Source: Cyrtodaria siliqua (taxonomy: Eukaryota > Mollusca > Bivalvia > Adapedonta > Hiatellidae). Taken from it: a stretch of 64,000 nt of DNA. The notes beneath the pieces were generated by a model that saw nothing but the letters and a program-made list of their open reading frames with translations, did no database searches and had not been told where the DNA came from. The number at the start of each line of letters is the position of its first letter. Position 1 is the stretch's first letter. Of the stretch, positions 22,532 to 32,363 are shown piece after piece. The stretch is taken from the NCBI GenBank assembly GCA_037043455.1, contig JAWPHD010010320.1, positions 30,924-94,923 of the forward strand, written 5' to 3'. The position numbers were made by a program, and so were the translations under genes.

Positions 22532-23179
22532 ATGAATACATCAACCATTCTGGAGAATAATCTTAGACTTAAAGGGACACACGGCAATCTTGATATTTTA
22601 AAAACTCAAGGCGTCCCGTTAGTTTTTGTCTTAACTTGCATTTGTTCAATCATCAATATTAATTGTTAGAATAGTTCAAAGCAAATTATTTTTACATATT
22701 ACTAACTTGTTATAATATTGCACCAACAATATATTTAAAAAATTGGCAAAATAATGAAGAAAATTGAAATCTCATTTTTTTTATTTAATTATATGCAAGC
22801 AGTTTTAAAGTCAAAATGACGCAGGATAAATAAATCGAGGAGCACATTTTAATGTTTGAATAAAGCCGTGTGTCCCTTTAAGCCCAAGTATGCAAATTTC
22901 AATCACACAATGTCTATAAGTTTAACGTATAAACGTTCATAAAAAGCTGCTATCTATAAATATGATATATACTATATATTATTTTTTGAAAAAATTATAA
23001 TATGGGACACTAATTCTTGTAATTAATTTATGTTGTCCCAAAATAAACGGTGAATACAATAATAATAAATAGCAACTTATACGAATCTTTATCACTGACG
23101 GTCATGGAAATTTTGTGAATGAAATACGAGTACATACTCAAGTCTAAGAATAGTCTGAAGAATGGTTGGTAAATTGTGG
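22532..23179. mobile_element. Long-TIR element X2, split by a TTAA MITE
   Basis: The left arm (CAACCATTCTGGAGAATAAT, CTTAGAC ... CCCAAGTATGCAAATTTCAA) mirrors the right arm (GAGTACATACTCAAGTCTAA, GAATAGTCTGAAGAATGGTT). It sits next to X1 and shares its termini. It is interrupted at a TTAA by the MITE at 22573-22877. Confidence 0.65.
22573..22877. mobile_element. TTAA MITE (AGGGACACACGGC ends)
   Basis: TTAA at 22569-22572 and 22878-22881. The TIRs AGGGACACACGGC/GCCGTGTGTCCCT are perfect 13-bp inverts. 305 bp, non-coding. Confidence 0.85.
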
Positions 23180-23555
23180 GCCAGCTTTACTTCGGTAGTT
23201 TGAAAATTCCATTTTTCAAATCACCGCCAGTCACTTTAATACTATAAAAGGCACACAATGTTCAAATCATAAGACATTCACTTCTTGGCAACATGTTATA
23301 ATAATATATTAATGTAGTTCACATAGGATCCTAATCACACAGTGTTACAGACAATAAAGGATCAATGACAGATACACATTGATTACATTATGTTTATACT
23401 GAAACAAACAAAAGTCCTGCTTCCTTGGAAATATGAAATGTCAACCCAACTTTAAGATTATATTAGGTTAATGCTATTAATTTTTTTAAAAACCCACGGC
23501 GTCCCGCGTTTTTCTACTCGTATTTGCTATGCAAGAAAATGTGTTCCCGTACAGC
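23180..23555 (-). other. ADI1 3' flank
   Basis: Presumed ADI1 3'UTR and downstream sequence on the minus strand. I find no clear AATAAA in the sense orientation close to the stop, so the polyadenylation site is not placed. Confidence 0.4.
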
Positions 23556-23675
23556 TTATGCACTTTCTAGAGTTGTGAGGAAAGATTTGCGTGCCTCGTG
23601 TTCGTCTGCCGCTGGGCGGTTGATTGGTGTCCAAACAGGCTCGCCGACAAAGTATCGTCTTGCTTCGATGTAATT
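23556..23675 (-). CDS. ADI1: ADI1 exon 4 (last), acireductone dioxygenase
   Basis: Minus strand, following a CTGCAG acceptor (23676-23681). It encodes [20 protein letters not shown], then [10 protein letters not shown], and ends TLESA with TAA at 23556-23558. RxFxxEPxWxxxNRPAxxxxxR is the conserved C-terminal segment of eukaryotic acireductone dioxygenases, which closes over the cupin barrel. The exon is 120 bp (39 codons plus stop) and starts in phase 0. With the other three exons it gives a 179-residue protein, the same length as human ADI1. Confidence 0.95.
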   Translation of the reverse strand, partial: NYIEARRYFVGEPVWTPINRPAADEHEARKSFLTTLESA

Positions 23676-23817
23676 CTGCAGGACGAACAACAAAGAAATG
23701 TGTTAAAACAATTTTTATACAATACATATATATGTGTAGAACTACATTTTCTCCCACTTTTATTCATATTAGATGTGTTTTCCTCATGTGAGATACTATA
23801 TTTTACATGAGATGTCA

Positions 23818-23890
23818 CTTGTGGTTGCCGGGGTAGAATACAACCACTGCAAATCCCGCTAGGGATAGAACCCCCCCACCCCACCTCATG
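23818..23890 (-). mobile_element. SINE-A head fragment
   Basis: Contains GTTGCCGGGGTAGAATACAA and CCACTGCAAATCCCGCTAG, also seen at 22270-22290 and 52440-52490. Confidence 0.5.
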
Positions 23891-23975
23891 TTCATTTATA
23901 AAAGCCGCTCGCAGTTGCCTCCACCTTAAAGGAATGCTGTTGGTCTAACTATTTGACCAACTCTTCTTGAATGAC

Positions 23976-24302
23976 GAGGGCTGGCGTGGCGCAGTCGGTA
24001 GCGCGGCGGATTTGTAACCGGAGGCCCCGGGTTCAATCCTCCGTGGTGCCACTGAGTTCCGTCGGTGTGTTCTTGGGCAAGACACTTTCCCTTAGCCTCG
24101 TCCGTCGGATGGGGACGTAAACCGGGCGGTCCCGTGTATCGGTCTATCCTCCGAGCACATAAAAGAACCATAGGTATCTATTCGATAATAAGAGTAGGAC
24201 AGGTTCCCGGATTCCTATGTATCCTTCTCTCTCTCTGGGGCGGCTCTAAATAACCTATACTGTGTTGATGAACCGTTAAACAACATTCAATTCAATTCAA
24301 TT
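23976..24302 (+). mobile_element. SINE-B, complete copy with tRNA-like head
   Basis: The head has box A (TGGCGCAGTCGGTAGCGCG) and box B (GGGTTCAATCC) with tRNA-like spacing (23976-24050). A body with TTGGGCAAGACACTTTCCC and GGATGGGGACGTAAACCGGG follows, then GGGGCGGCTCTAAATAACC. The tail is GTGTTGATGAACCGTTAAAC with repeated ATTCA. It is opposite in strand to ADI1. Confidence 0.85.
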
Positions 24303-24749
24303 GAATGACAAGCTGCACATTTGTTTATTTTTCGTGCGGGGTTTGATGATTTACAACTTCCAGTTTTACGACAATACGTTCTGTATTTTATTATTAACTA
24401 AGGCAGCCTAAATATGTTTTTAAGAACATTAGCGCAATAGTTAATGATAAACAATATTTTTTAAGTACTTGTTTTATCAAGTTCTAAATTGTTTCAATTC
24501 CGCCAATGAGATCTTGTTTGTCCGGGTACGTTTCTATACATTTGGGGGCCGTTCTGGAATTCAAAGATTTTCGGTTACGTTTCTGTATACATTAATGTAC
24601 CCCAGGTACCTTTCTGTAATACCCGATAAGACAATTACCCCATCAGCGTTACTTATTGATTTATAATACAACCACTGCAAATGTGGGTAAGTACATAATG
24701 GATGAAAAATAATCATGTGAAACAGCAAAATTTCCTAACGGGCATAACT

Positions 24750-25020
24750 GTAGCAGGTCCGTAGCTCAAAGGTCCGGTAAATAACTCTGACATTCATGTA
24801 GGGATTTTCAAATAACCTGCCACAAGTGTTGCGAGGAAAATCCAGATCAGTAGCTTCAAGGTCAAGGTCACACATAGAGGTCAGAAGATGCTTTATGACC
24901 CTGTATTTGAACGAAGTCATATTAGTTGTGTCCGCTGTATAACTTTGTCATCGGTTGAGGGATTTTCATATAACCTGGCAGAATTTTTCACCATAAGAAG
25001 ATGACGTGTTGCACGCAAAA
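24750..25020. repeat. Dispersed repeat with GGTCAAGGTCA motifs
   Basis: Contains AGCTTCAAGGTCAAGGTCAC and two GGGATTTTCAAATAACCTG-like blocks about 150 bp apart. Similar motifs recur at 25380-25800. Confidence 0.45.
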
Positions 25021-25384
25021 CCCAGGTCTTGTGGAAATACAAATACTTATGGGCATTTGTCACTTACAGTAACAATTTTTTTTTAGTATTCTTTATTTAT
25101 TACTTATTAAAAACTGATATCAAATGTCGCTTTAAGAAATCATACTTTATAAATATTATGTGTTTCTATCTAGATTCACACAATAAAATGTTTTATATGG
25201 TTTTAGAAAAAAATTAAGATAAATAAGAGAAAATTGGTATTACTTACTGTCAATGTCATGTTAAGGCACACTTTCTATGATAGAATCTCAAATTTGTGCC
25301 AATTTATTACTGAACTGATAAAACTCACTGCCAACAAGAGCGCCACCTAATGTGAACTTATATGCCCATTTGCTAAGTTTTTGT

Positions 25385-25800
25385 TTGAAAACCTTTTCCT
25401 AGGTATCAGGTCAATATGACCTTGACCTTTGACCTACTGACAAACAAATTAACAGAGGTTGTTGTTTAACCAAGAGCACTATTTGCATATAAAGTGTCAA
25501 GATTGTAGGTCATACAGTTCATGAATAACAGCCGTGATTTTTTTTTTCATGATCAGGTCACTGATCATTGGTATGACCTACTAACCATAAAATTAATAGT
25601 TGTCATTGATGACCTACTGACCCCAAAAGCAAAAGTGTTTCCTTTTCTCACCAAGGGCATGTTATGCTTTCGAAGTTAAGGGACAGAATGTGTATTTACA
25701 AATAAAAAAATGATGACCTTGACCTTTGACCTACTGACCCAAAAAATAATAGGGTTTCCACTCTCACCAAGGGCTGTATTGGTTTAAACATATTTTATTT
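25385..25800. repeat. Dispersed repeat with TGACCTTGACCTTTGACC blocks
   Basis: TGACCTTGACCTTTGACCTA occurs at about 25418 and 25713, with a further partial block near 25600 and a repeated 'accaagggc' context about 150-160 bp apart. Non-coding. Confidence 0.55.
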
Positions 25801-26083
25801 CAAAGATAACTTATTATACAAATGTCACATACAATAATAAATGGATTGGTCAAACTTATCATGCAGAATCCTTAACTGTTTATGGACAGACAGAGTCACG
25901 GATGGCCAACCTTATGCCATGTAATAATGATGTTTGGTCTGCTGTCACATCAAATCAATCACATCTGACAACATGAATTCAGTAATGAATAGGCAATAAT
26001 GTAAGATCCTCTGTTTATGGCAAATAATAACAAAGTTTTGATGAGAAAGTCGTATTTCCTTAATAATCAGCAGTTACTTATAC

Positions 26084-26264
26084 AGGCTGCCAGTACGGGA
26101 GTATAGAAGGATAGAGAGAACAAGAGATAGTGTTATAGTATTTATATATATTTATTTTATGATAAGCAATGAAATAATGTATTTTATCGGTGAAATAAAA
26201 GTGTTATTCCACAAATCTTCTTCTCTTTATCTTTCTATACTATCGTAATGGCAGCCTGCAGTTA
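26084..26264. mobile_element. MITE with ~40-bp TIRs next to ADI1 exon 3
   Basis: The left end CAGGCTGCCAGTACGGGAG and the right end (complement of CAGGCTGCCATTACGATAG) continue inward through TATAGAAGGATAGAGAGAA. About 181 bp, AT-rich core, non-coding. It ends 48 bp beyond the exon 3 donor. Confidence 0.75.
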
Positions 26265-26312
26265 CTCGCGTATCAATATAAAAACCTTTATGTGCCATAT
26301 GTTTATACATAC

Positions 26313-26492
26313 TTTTTCGTCAAGGGTAAATCTATGGTATATGCCTGCGGGGAGAATAATAAGGTCTCCCTTGACCATTTCTATCCGGATCCAGCGGTCA
26401 CTCTTGTCTCGGACATCGAAGTAGCCGCTGCCATCAGTACACAGGCGGATCTCTTCGTCACTGTGGATGTGCTCTTCAAAAAACCTCTTTAA
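26313..26492 (-). CDS. ADI1: ADI1 exon 3, metal-binding cupin core
   Basis: Minus strand. It opens after CCGACAG (acceptor, 26493-26499) and closes before GTATGT. Its 60 codons are residues 81-140. [11 protein letters not shown] supplies the ligands H88, H90 and E94 (HxHxxxE), and [10 protein letters not shown] supplies H133. All four metal ligands of mammalian ADI1 are in register. The enzyme oxidises acireductone (1,2-dihydroxy-3-keto-5-methylthiopentene) with O2: the Fe form gives the 2-keto acid that is transaminated to methionine, the Ni form an off-pathway product. It acts in the cytosol and nucleus. GSGYFDVRD and the second cupin strand are intact. Nothing suggests loss of function. 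Confidence 0.97.
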
Positions 26493-26526
26493 CTGTCGGA
26501 GAAAGAACAGGATTGGACTGGTAGCC

Positions 26527-27900
26527 TTCAGCGTTACTTATGAATTACGAGGGGTGTTGAACAGTTGCAAAATATCATTCTTCAGCATTACTTATGAATT
26601 ACGAGGGGTGTTGAACAGTTGCAAAATATCATTCTTCAGCATTACTTATGAATTACGAGGGGTGTTGAACAGTTGCAAAATATCATTCTTCAGCATTACT
26701 TATGAATTACGAGGGGTGTTGAACAGTTGCAAAATATCATTCTTCAGCATTACTTATGAATTACGAGGGGTGTTGAACAGTTGCAAAATATCATTCTTCA
26801 GCGTTACTTATGAATTACGAGAGGTGTTGAACAGTTGCAAAATATCATTCTTCAGCATTACTTATGAATTACGAGGGGTGTTGAACAGTTGCAAAATATC
26901 ATTCTTCAGCGTTACTTATGAATTACGAGGGGTGTTGAACAGTTGCAAAATATCATTCTTCAGCGTTACTTATGAATTATGAGGGGTGTTGAACAGTTGC
27001 AAAATATCATTCTTCAGCATTACTTATGAATTACGAGGGGTGTTGAACAGTTGCAAAATATCATTCTTCAGCATTACTTATGAATTACGAGGGGTGTTGA
27101 ACAGTTGCAAAATATCATTCTTCAGCATTACTTATGAATTACGAGGGGTGTTGAACAGTTGCAAAATATCATTCTTCAGCATTACTTATGAATTACGAGG
27201 GGTGTTGAACAGTTGCAAAATATCATTCTTCAGCATTACTTATGAATTACGAGGGGTGTTGAACAGTTGCAAAATATCATTCTTCAGCGTTACTTATGAA
27301 TTACGAGGGGTGTTGAACAGTTGCAAAATATCATTCTTCAGCGTTACTTATGAATTACGAGGGGTGTTGAACAGTTGCAAAATATCATTCTTCAGCGTTA
27401 CTTATGAATTACGAGAGGTGTTGAACAGTTGCAAAATATCATTCTTCAGCGTTACTTATGAATTACGAGGGGTGTTGAACAGTTGCAAAATATCATTCTT
27501 CAGCGTTACTTATGAATTACGAGAGGTGTTGAACAGTTGCAAAATATCATTCTTCAGCGTTACTTATGAATTACGAGAGGTGTTGAACAGTTGCAAAATA
27601 TCATTCTTCAGCGTTACTTATGAATTACGAGGGGTGTTGAACAGTTGCAAAATATCATTCTTCAGCGTTACTTATGAATTACGAGGGGTGTTGAACAGTT
27701 GCAAAATATCATTCTTCAGCGTTACTTATGAATTACGAGGGGTGTTGAACAGTTGCAAAATATCATTCTTCAGCGTTACTTATGAATTACGAGAGGTGTT
27801 GAACAGTTGCAAAATATCATTCTTCAGCGTTACTTATGAATTACGAGGGGTGTTGAACAGTTGCAAAATATCATTCTTCAGCGTTACTTATGAATTTACG
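26527..27900. repeat. 54-bp minisatellite, ~25 nearly identical copies
   Basis: The unit AGCATTACTTATGAATTACG plus AGGGGTGTTGAACAGTTGCA and AAATATCATTCTTC is 54 bp. The few variants are at recurring positions (GCATT/GCGTT, GAGGGG/GAGAGG, one TTATGAGG). Because 54 is a multiple of 3, a stop-free frame runs through the array. That frame is not a gene: it runs antisense to ADI1 and starts in the antisense of its exon 3. Confidence 0.97.
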
Positions 27901-27974
27901 AGGGTGTTCACTAAGTTCAAGAACAATATGAATATTTTTTCCGTTCATAACTAAGTAGATTTATATTATACCTT

Positions 27975-28392
27975 ACTGAATGCCTCAATTTTAAACTTCT
28001 TCCAAATGATGAACAATTTTAAATTTCTTCCAAATAATGAATAATTTTAATTTAAAATTTCTTCCAAATAATGACTGATTTTAAATTTTAAAATTCTTCT
28101 GAATGACAACCAATTTTAGTTTAAACTTATTTATTTTACATCGACTGTAACGAAAGCTCTATGAACTTATTTGAATCACTCTTGATGTCTTCCTGGGTAG
28201 AACAAGTACTAAGCAAATGCAGATAAAGTGTCTTGCTCAGGGACACGATGCATATGGCAATGGCGGGGATTGAACCCATGACTTTTTGATCATGGGTCCA
28301 ACGCTCTACCACTAGACCACAGCGCTCCACACGACCAATTTTAAATCTTTTCCAAATGACAACCGATGTTAAACTTCTTCCGAATGACATTA
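27975..28392. repeat. Degenerate ~36-bp repeat (TTTTAAA-TTCTTCC-AAATGA), split by a SINE
   Basis: Copies of 'aattttaaa(c/t)ttcttccaaatgatgaa' are seen at 27985-28130 and again at 28335-28390, on both sides of the SINE at 28140-28330. Confidence 0.6.
28140..28330 (-). mobile_element. SINE-E, tRNA-derived, minus strand
   Basis: On the minus strand, a tRNA-like head has box A (GTGGTCTAGTGGTAGAGCG) and box B (GGGTTCAATCCCC), spaced as in a tRNA. The body is CTGAGCAAGACACTTTATC, the same GCAAGACACTTT core as in SINE-B, and GTTCTACCCAGGAAGAC. Same sense as ADI1. Confidence 0.75.
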
Positions 28393-28414
28393 CGGCTAAC
28401 ACAGCGTGTTGTTT

Positions 28415-29090
28415 TCAGGTGCTTAACCCACATAGATAAAGAACAAAATCGGTAGAACCGATGGATGCTCCCCGAAATGATAACTTATCATATGGCCTTG
28501 TATCATCCAGCAGTTTTCAATTTGTAGTTCCATCAGTAGTTTTTGACTTAATGTTTCGGACAAGAATTAAAAGTATAAAATTACAAAGGGCAGTAACTCT
28601 AATTTGAATGAAGATTGGTTGTAGATCTCTGCACTTCCTCTCATTGCCCTCTATCATTGTGTGAAGTTTCATTGCAGTCCCATCAGTAGTTTTGAAGTTA
28701 TGCTCCAGACAAAAATTCCAAGTATAAAATTACAAAGGGCAATAACTCTAATTTGAATAAGACATAGTTACAGTTCTTGCACTCTGTACTTCCTCTCACT
28801 GCCCTCTTTCATTGTGTGAAGCTTCACTGTATTCATATCAGTAGTATTGAAGTTATGCTTCGGACACAAATTCTAAGTATAAAATTACAAAGGGCAATAA
28901 CTCTAATTTGAATTTCGACAGAGTTACAGTTCTTACATGCTGCACTTCCTCTCATTGCCCTCTATCATTGTTCGAAGTTTCATTGCAGCCCCATCAGTAG
29001 TTTTGAAGTTATGCTCCGGACAAAAGTGGGACGGACGGAAGGACGGACAAAGCGGTGACTATAATATGCCCTCCCGAAAATTTCTATAAT
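28415..29090 (+). mobile_element. Tandem-repeat element (~150-155-bp units, CAATAACTCTAATTTGAA)
   Basis: Units with AAGTATAAAATTACAAAGGG recur at about 28571, 28720 and 28875. The right end has GGGACGGACGGAAGGACGG (29029-29047), the same microsatellite placement as in the HINE-like elements. The ends themselves are not defined. Confidence 0.6.
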
Positions 29091-29252
29091 TTTTTTAATA
29101 TTCAATTATATGCAAGCAGATTTAAGGTCAAAACAATAGTGGATCAATACAATGAGGTGGAATAGCCACTTTAAATTGCAATGTGTCGGTGGCATAGCCA
29201 CTTTAAGATTGCAATGTGTGTGGTCCCTGTTATATAACAAAACAATGTTTAC

Positions 29253-29372
29253 ATTAGCCTCATAATTGGGCAGTTTTTCCTTGGAGATTGTGATGAGGTC
29301 CTCATAGTTGTAGCCGCGCTCATTTCTGAGTTGCTTCAGTGCCTCATCATTGTCATAGTCATCCGACTTGAT
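29253..29372 (-). CDS. ADI1: ADI1 exon 2
   Basis: Minus strand. It starts after TTTCCAG (29373-29379) and ends before GTAAAC. Its 40 codons (residues 41-80) are IKSDDYDNDEALKQLRNERG, then YNYEDLITISKEKLPNYEAN. These correspond to the Yxxx-LxxxRxERxYxxxDxITIxKxKLPNYE region of ADI1, a helical segment leading into the cupin barrel. Phase 0 at both ends, no indel relative to the family. A SINE tail lies just upstream and contributes to the sequence before the acceptor. Confidence 0.96.
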
Positions 29373-29382
29373 CTGGAAAGAC

Positions 29383-29640
29383 AAATAAGTTTGTTTGTTT
29401 GTATGATGTTTTACGTCATTTTCAACACACGTAAGGTTATATATGATGGTTGATTTTTTGTGGTGGAGGCAGACCACCCACTTTTCCTGGGTAGAACCAG
29501 TATTGTACACCTCCCGCCATCCGTAAGTATCGACACTTCCTCACAAGTTGAGCTCCCAGTGGGATTCGAATCAGCAGCGGTGGGAGGCAAAGGTTTACAA
29601 TGCAACGTCGTTAACCATTCGGCCACGGATATGCTTTAAG
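29383..29640 (-). mobile_element. SINE-C, tRNA-derived, abutting ADI1 exon 2
   Basis: On the minus strand, a tRNA-like head (box A TGGCCGAATGGTTAACGACG, box B GATTCGAATCCC) is followed by GGATGGCGGGAGGTGTACAA and GTTCTACCCAGGAAAAGTGG. The tail is GTGTTGAAAATGACGTAAAA plus CAAACAAACAAAC. The tail ends about 10 bp before the exon 2 acceptor. Confidence 0.85.
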
Positions 29641-29844
29641 TAAAACACAGTATGTGTCAGGAGCAGGTCATAGTGTTTCTGTATAGCTTGCATTCATTAA
29701 AGGGGGTCAGACTTTTTGTGTAGGTCTACTAGGGTCCATTCTCTAAAACTGACAATGATATTTACGATTCTAAAGGATCTACACTTAATGACCGAGTCTA
29801 CAAATGACCCCTTAATGACCCCTTACTTACAAGGAAATTCAGTT

Positions 29845-30660
29845 TCAGTTGTGTACATATATGTGCGGTCCTGTATTATGTGTAAACTGTATTTTGTTGT
29901 CACTGGCATTAAAGTGTTTCCTGTATTATGTGGAAACTGTATTTTGTTATCACTGGCAGTAAAGTGTTTCCTATATTATGTGGAAACTGTATTTTGTTAT
30001 CACTGGCAGTAAAGTCACAGTTATGTGGAAACTGTATTTTATTGTCACCTGACATTAAAGTGTTTCCTGTATTATGTGGAAGCTGTACTGTGTTGTGACC
30101 TGCATTAAACTTTTTCCTGTAGTATGTTGAAACTGTAGTTTATTGTCACTGGCATTAAAGTGTTTCCTGTATTATGTGGAAACTGTATATTATTGTCGCT
30201 GGCATTAAAGTTTCTCCTGTATAATGTGGAAACTGTATTTTATTGTCACCTGGCATTAAAGTGTTTCCTGTATTATGCAGAAACTGTATTTTATTGTCAC
30301 CTGGCATTAAAGTGTTTCCTGTATTATGCAGAAACTGTATTTTATTGTCACTGGCAGTAAAGTGTTTCCTGTATTATGTGGAAACTGTATTTGATTGTCA
30401 CTGGCATTAAAGTTTCTCCTGTATTATGTGGAAACTGTATTTTATTGTCAATGGCATTAAAGTTGCAGAAACTGTATTTTATTGTCACTGGCATTAAAGT
30501 GTTTCCTGTATTATGCGGAAACTGTATTTTATTGCCACTAGCATTAAAGTATTTCTCATCGTATGTAGAAAGTGCTGGAACAGTATTGTGTTGCCATCTG
30601 CATTGAATGGTTGCCAGTATTATGTGGCTCACATGTGGAAAACTGTATTTTGATGCACTT
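29845..30660. repeat. ~50-bp minisatellite, ~16 diverged copies
   Basis: The unit is TGTTTCCTGTATTATGTGGA plus AACTGTATTTTATTGTCACT and GGCATTAAAG (50 bp), with several partial copies. ORFs at 29716-30632 on both strands are products of the repeat. Confidence 0.9.
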
Positions 30661-31286
30661 CTATTAGGGGATGCACCTACTATTGGGAGAAATACAGATC
30701 TAAATTTGACTGTTTACAAATGATTTCTACTAAAGTGTTCACAAATATCTGATATTAACTGTAACATATTAATGGCCTACAAAACAATACAAGTGTCTGG
30801 TCAACAAAGGTATGCCATATTTGTGACCCAAATTCTTATTTCTATCCTAAAGATAGCAAAAACTTCTCATTCATTTACAGGTAAAACTGCAGATATAAAC
30901 TTGAGTTTAAATTGTAAATGTTTGCTTACAAAACAAGCCTTAATGATGCCAGGACGAATAAAATAATTATATATCGAGGGCAAAGCGCAAGACTGGTCTA
31001 ACTGATTTTTTTTCACAAAATCACTTTTTTGCATTTTTGAAATATAAAAGATGAAATGTTTTTATCATTTTCTACTTACTATTGATTTTATTATTAAATA
31101 ACGAATAAGTCTATCTCAGAACAACACATTTCATAGAGGCAAAGCAGGTCTGACTTGAGTTGGGCTTGTTTTGCGTTGAAATTATTGAACAAGATCTGAG
31201 AGAGACTTATTTTGTACTCAAACTAGCAAACTTATTAACTTATTACCAATTAGCTTTAAATATTAGCTTTGTTATAATTAATAGTA
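30661..31286. other. Intron sequence, no recognised feature
   Basis: AT-rich. Nothing recognised. Confidence 0.5.
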
Positions 31287-31315
31287 ATGACATCATAATT
31301 TTATTATGATGTCAT
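31287..31315. repeat. Perfect hairpin ATGACATCATAA/TTATGATGTCAT
   Basis: 12-bp stem, 5-bp loop. A third TATGATGTCA copy follows at 31319-31328. Confidence 0.8.
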
Positions 31316-31617
31316 GATTATGATGTCACTAGTGTTGTTGATGACAAAATTATGGCCCTGTCCCAATCTGAGTAACTCGATATTGCACCTTTAAGTGTGT
31401 TTTTTCCCATTTTTTCAAAGGATAGACACTCAAACATTGGTATAACACAAATAGAAACTTTTCGTGATAAGTGTATTTTTGAAAATGTGGATACGGGTCT
31501 ATAAAGTGGTGTGTCCTCATTTTAAAAGTTGTAATAATGTGATACATTTCAATGTTTATTCCGGGGAAAGGGTTTCTTTTGGGGATAAATACTAAGAAAA
31601 TGGGGCTTGGATTTCTT

Positions 31618-31687
31618 TTGGGTGGGTGTGTGGGGGTGTGGGTAGATGGAGGTTGGGATGGGGGTGGGGGTGGGGGTGGGGGGGGTA
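31618..31687 (+). repeat. G-rich (GGGGGT)n tract, G-quadruplex candidate
   Basis: At least six runs of three or more G with one- to few-base spacers, including GGGGGTGGGGGTGGGGGTGG. It is on the strand opposite to ADI1 coding sense, i.e. the ADI1 template strand. Confidence 0.85.
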
Positions 31688-31937
31688 GATAATAAGTTTT
31701 TTAAAATGTGGACACAGATCATGTTGGTCAAATAAGTCGTTTTTATATGTTTTCTAAACTAGGACACACCATCGACCCTGTCAGTGCTGCAAGTTTGGAG
31801 GGGTGTATTCGGAAGCAAATAAAATTAGAAGGAAATTAATAAGATTTTTTTTGCATTAGGCAATATCAGGAAGAGGTTCATGTGAAATTGCTACTTATGT
31901 ACCGGTATACAGGTTTCTGCAAGTTCAATTAAATATG

Positions 31938-32236
31938 GGCAAGAAACATGTTATTCTCTATTCGGACAACTGTGATGGACAAAATTTCTAACCATGCTCT
32001 GTTATGCAAAAAAAGATCTTGGTTTTTAAAAAACTGACCACAAATTTCTTGAATCGGGATATACAGTTGAATGTAATAGTAAAGGAATATCCATATACAC
32101 AACTCCCAATGGGCAGCTACAGTTACGAGCAAAACCATACAGTGTGGAGGAACTTGATTCTGACGACTTTTTGGACTTTAAAGCACTGTCACAAGTGGTA
32201 CCAAACTTTGACTACGACATTGATGGTCTTAAAATA
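31938..32236 (+). pseudogene. Decayed fragment of a multicopy element-encoded protein
   Basis: Broken frames read GKKHVILYSDNCDGQNF near 31938-31990, then about 200 bp later KPYSVEELDSDDFLDFKALS and VVPNFDYDIDG. The order (an LYSDxCxGQN motif, then an acidic C-terminal block) resembles repetitive transposon-associated proteins of marine invertebrates. Stops and frame shifts separate the parts. Family identity is from memory of the motif style and not certain. Confidence 0.4.
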
Positions 32237-32254
32237 AGATGGATGGAGATATAG

Positions 32255-32363
32255 AGGATCTTAAACGAGTTCCCATTTCATATAAGATTTATGGCGAGTT
32301 AAAATTAAAAATAATTCATAAGTTTATAAATCTTATATGGAATGGGAACGAGTTTAAGATCCT
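32255..32363. mobile_element. Foldback MITE, ~38-bp arms
   Basis: The left arm AGGATCTTAAACGAGTTCCC ... ATATAAGATTTAT and the right arm ATAAATCTTATATGGAATGG ... AAGATCCT are near-perfect inverted complements around a 33-bp AT-rich loop. Confidence 0.8.

Larger units (their letters stand above)
23676..26312 (-). other. ADI1 intron 3
   Basis: Bounded by GTATGT (donor, 26307-26312 on the minus strand) and CTGCAG. It holds SINE-A and SINE-B copies, a TGACCTTGACC-rich dispersed repeat and a MITE next to exon 3. No other exon is seen; 24303-24740 and 25050-25380 hold nothing recognisable. Confidence 0.85.
26493..29252 (-). other. ADI1 intron 2
   Basis: A phase-0 intron of 2.76 kb, half of it a 54-bp minisatellite that ends about 35 bp from the exon 3 acceptor. 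A degenerate second repeat, a SINE and a short tandem-repeat element fill the rest. Confidence 0.9.

Noticed and set aside
23976..24050. Functional tRNA gene
   Set aside because: Box A and box B are present but the arms do not fold into a full cloverleaf, and the sequence continues into a SINE body and tail. The heads at 28240-28330, 29560-29640 and 33037-33110 are rejected for the same reason.
23926..24171. 81-aa ORF antisense to a SINE
   Set aside because: Purely SINE-B sequence with a tRNA-like head.
26467..27954. Repetitive protein of 171 + 322 aa (18-residue repeats, [18 protein letters not shown])
   Set aside because: The unit is 54 bp, so any stop-free frame stays open automatically. 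The frame begins in the antisense of an ADI1 exon, an internal TGA splits it, and the array lies inside an ADI1 intron.
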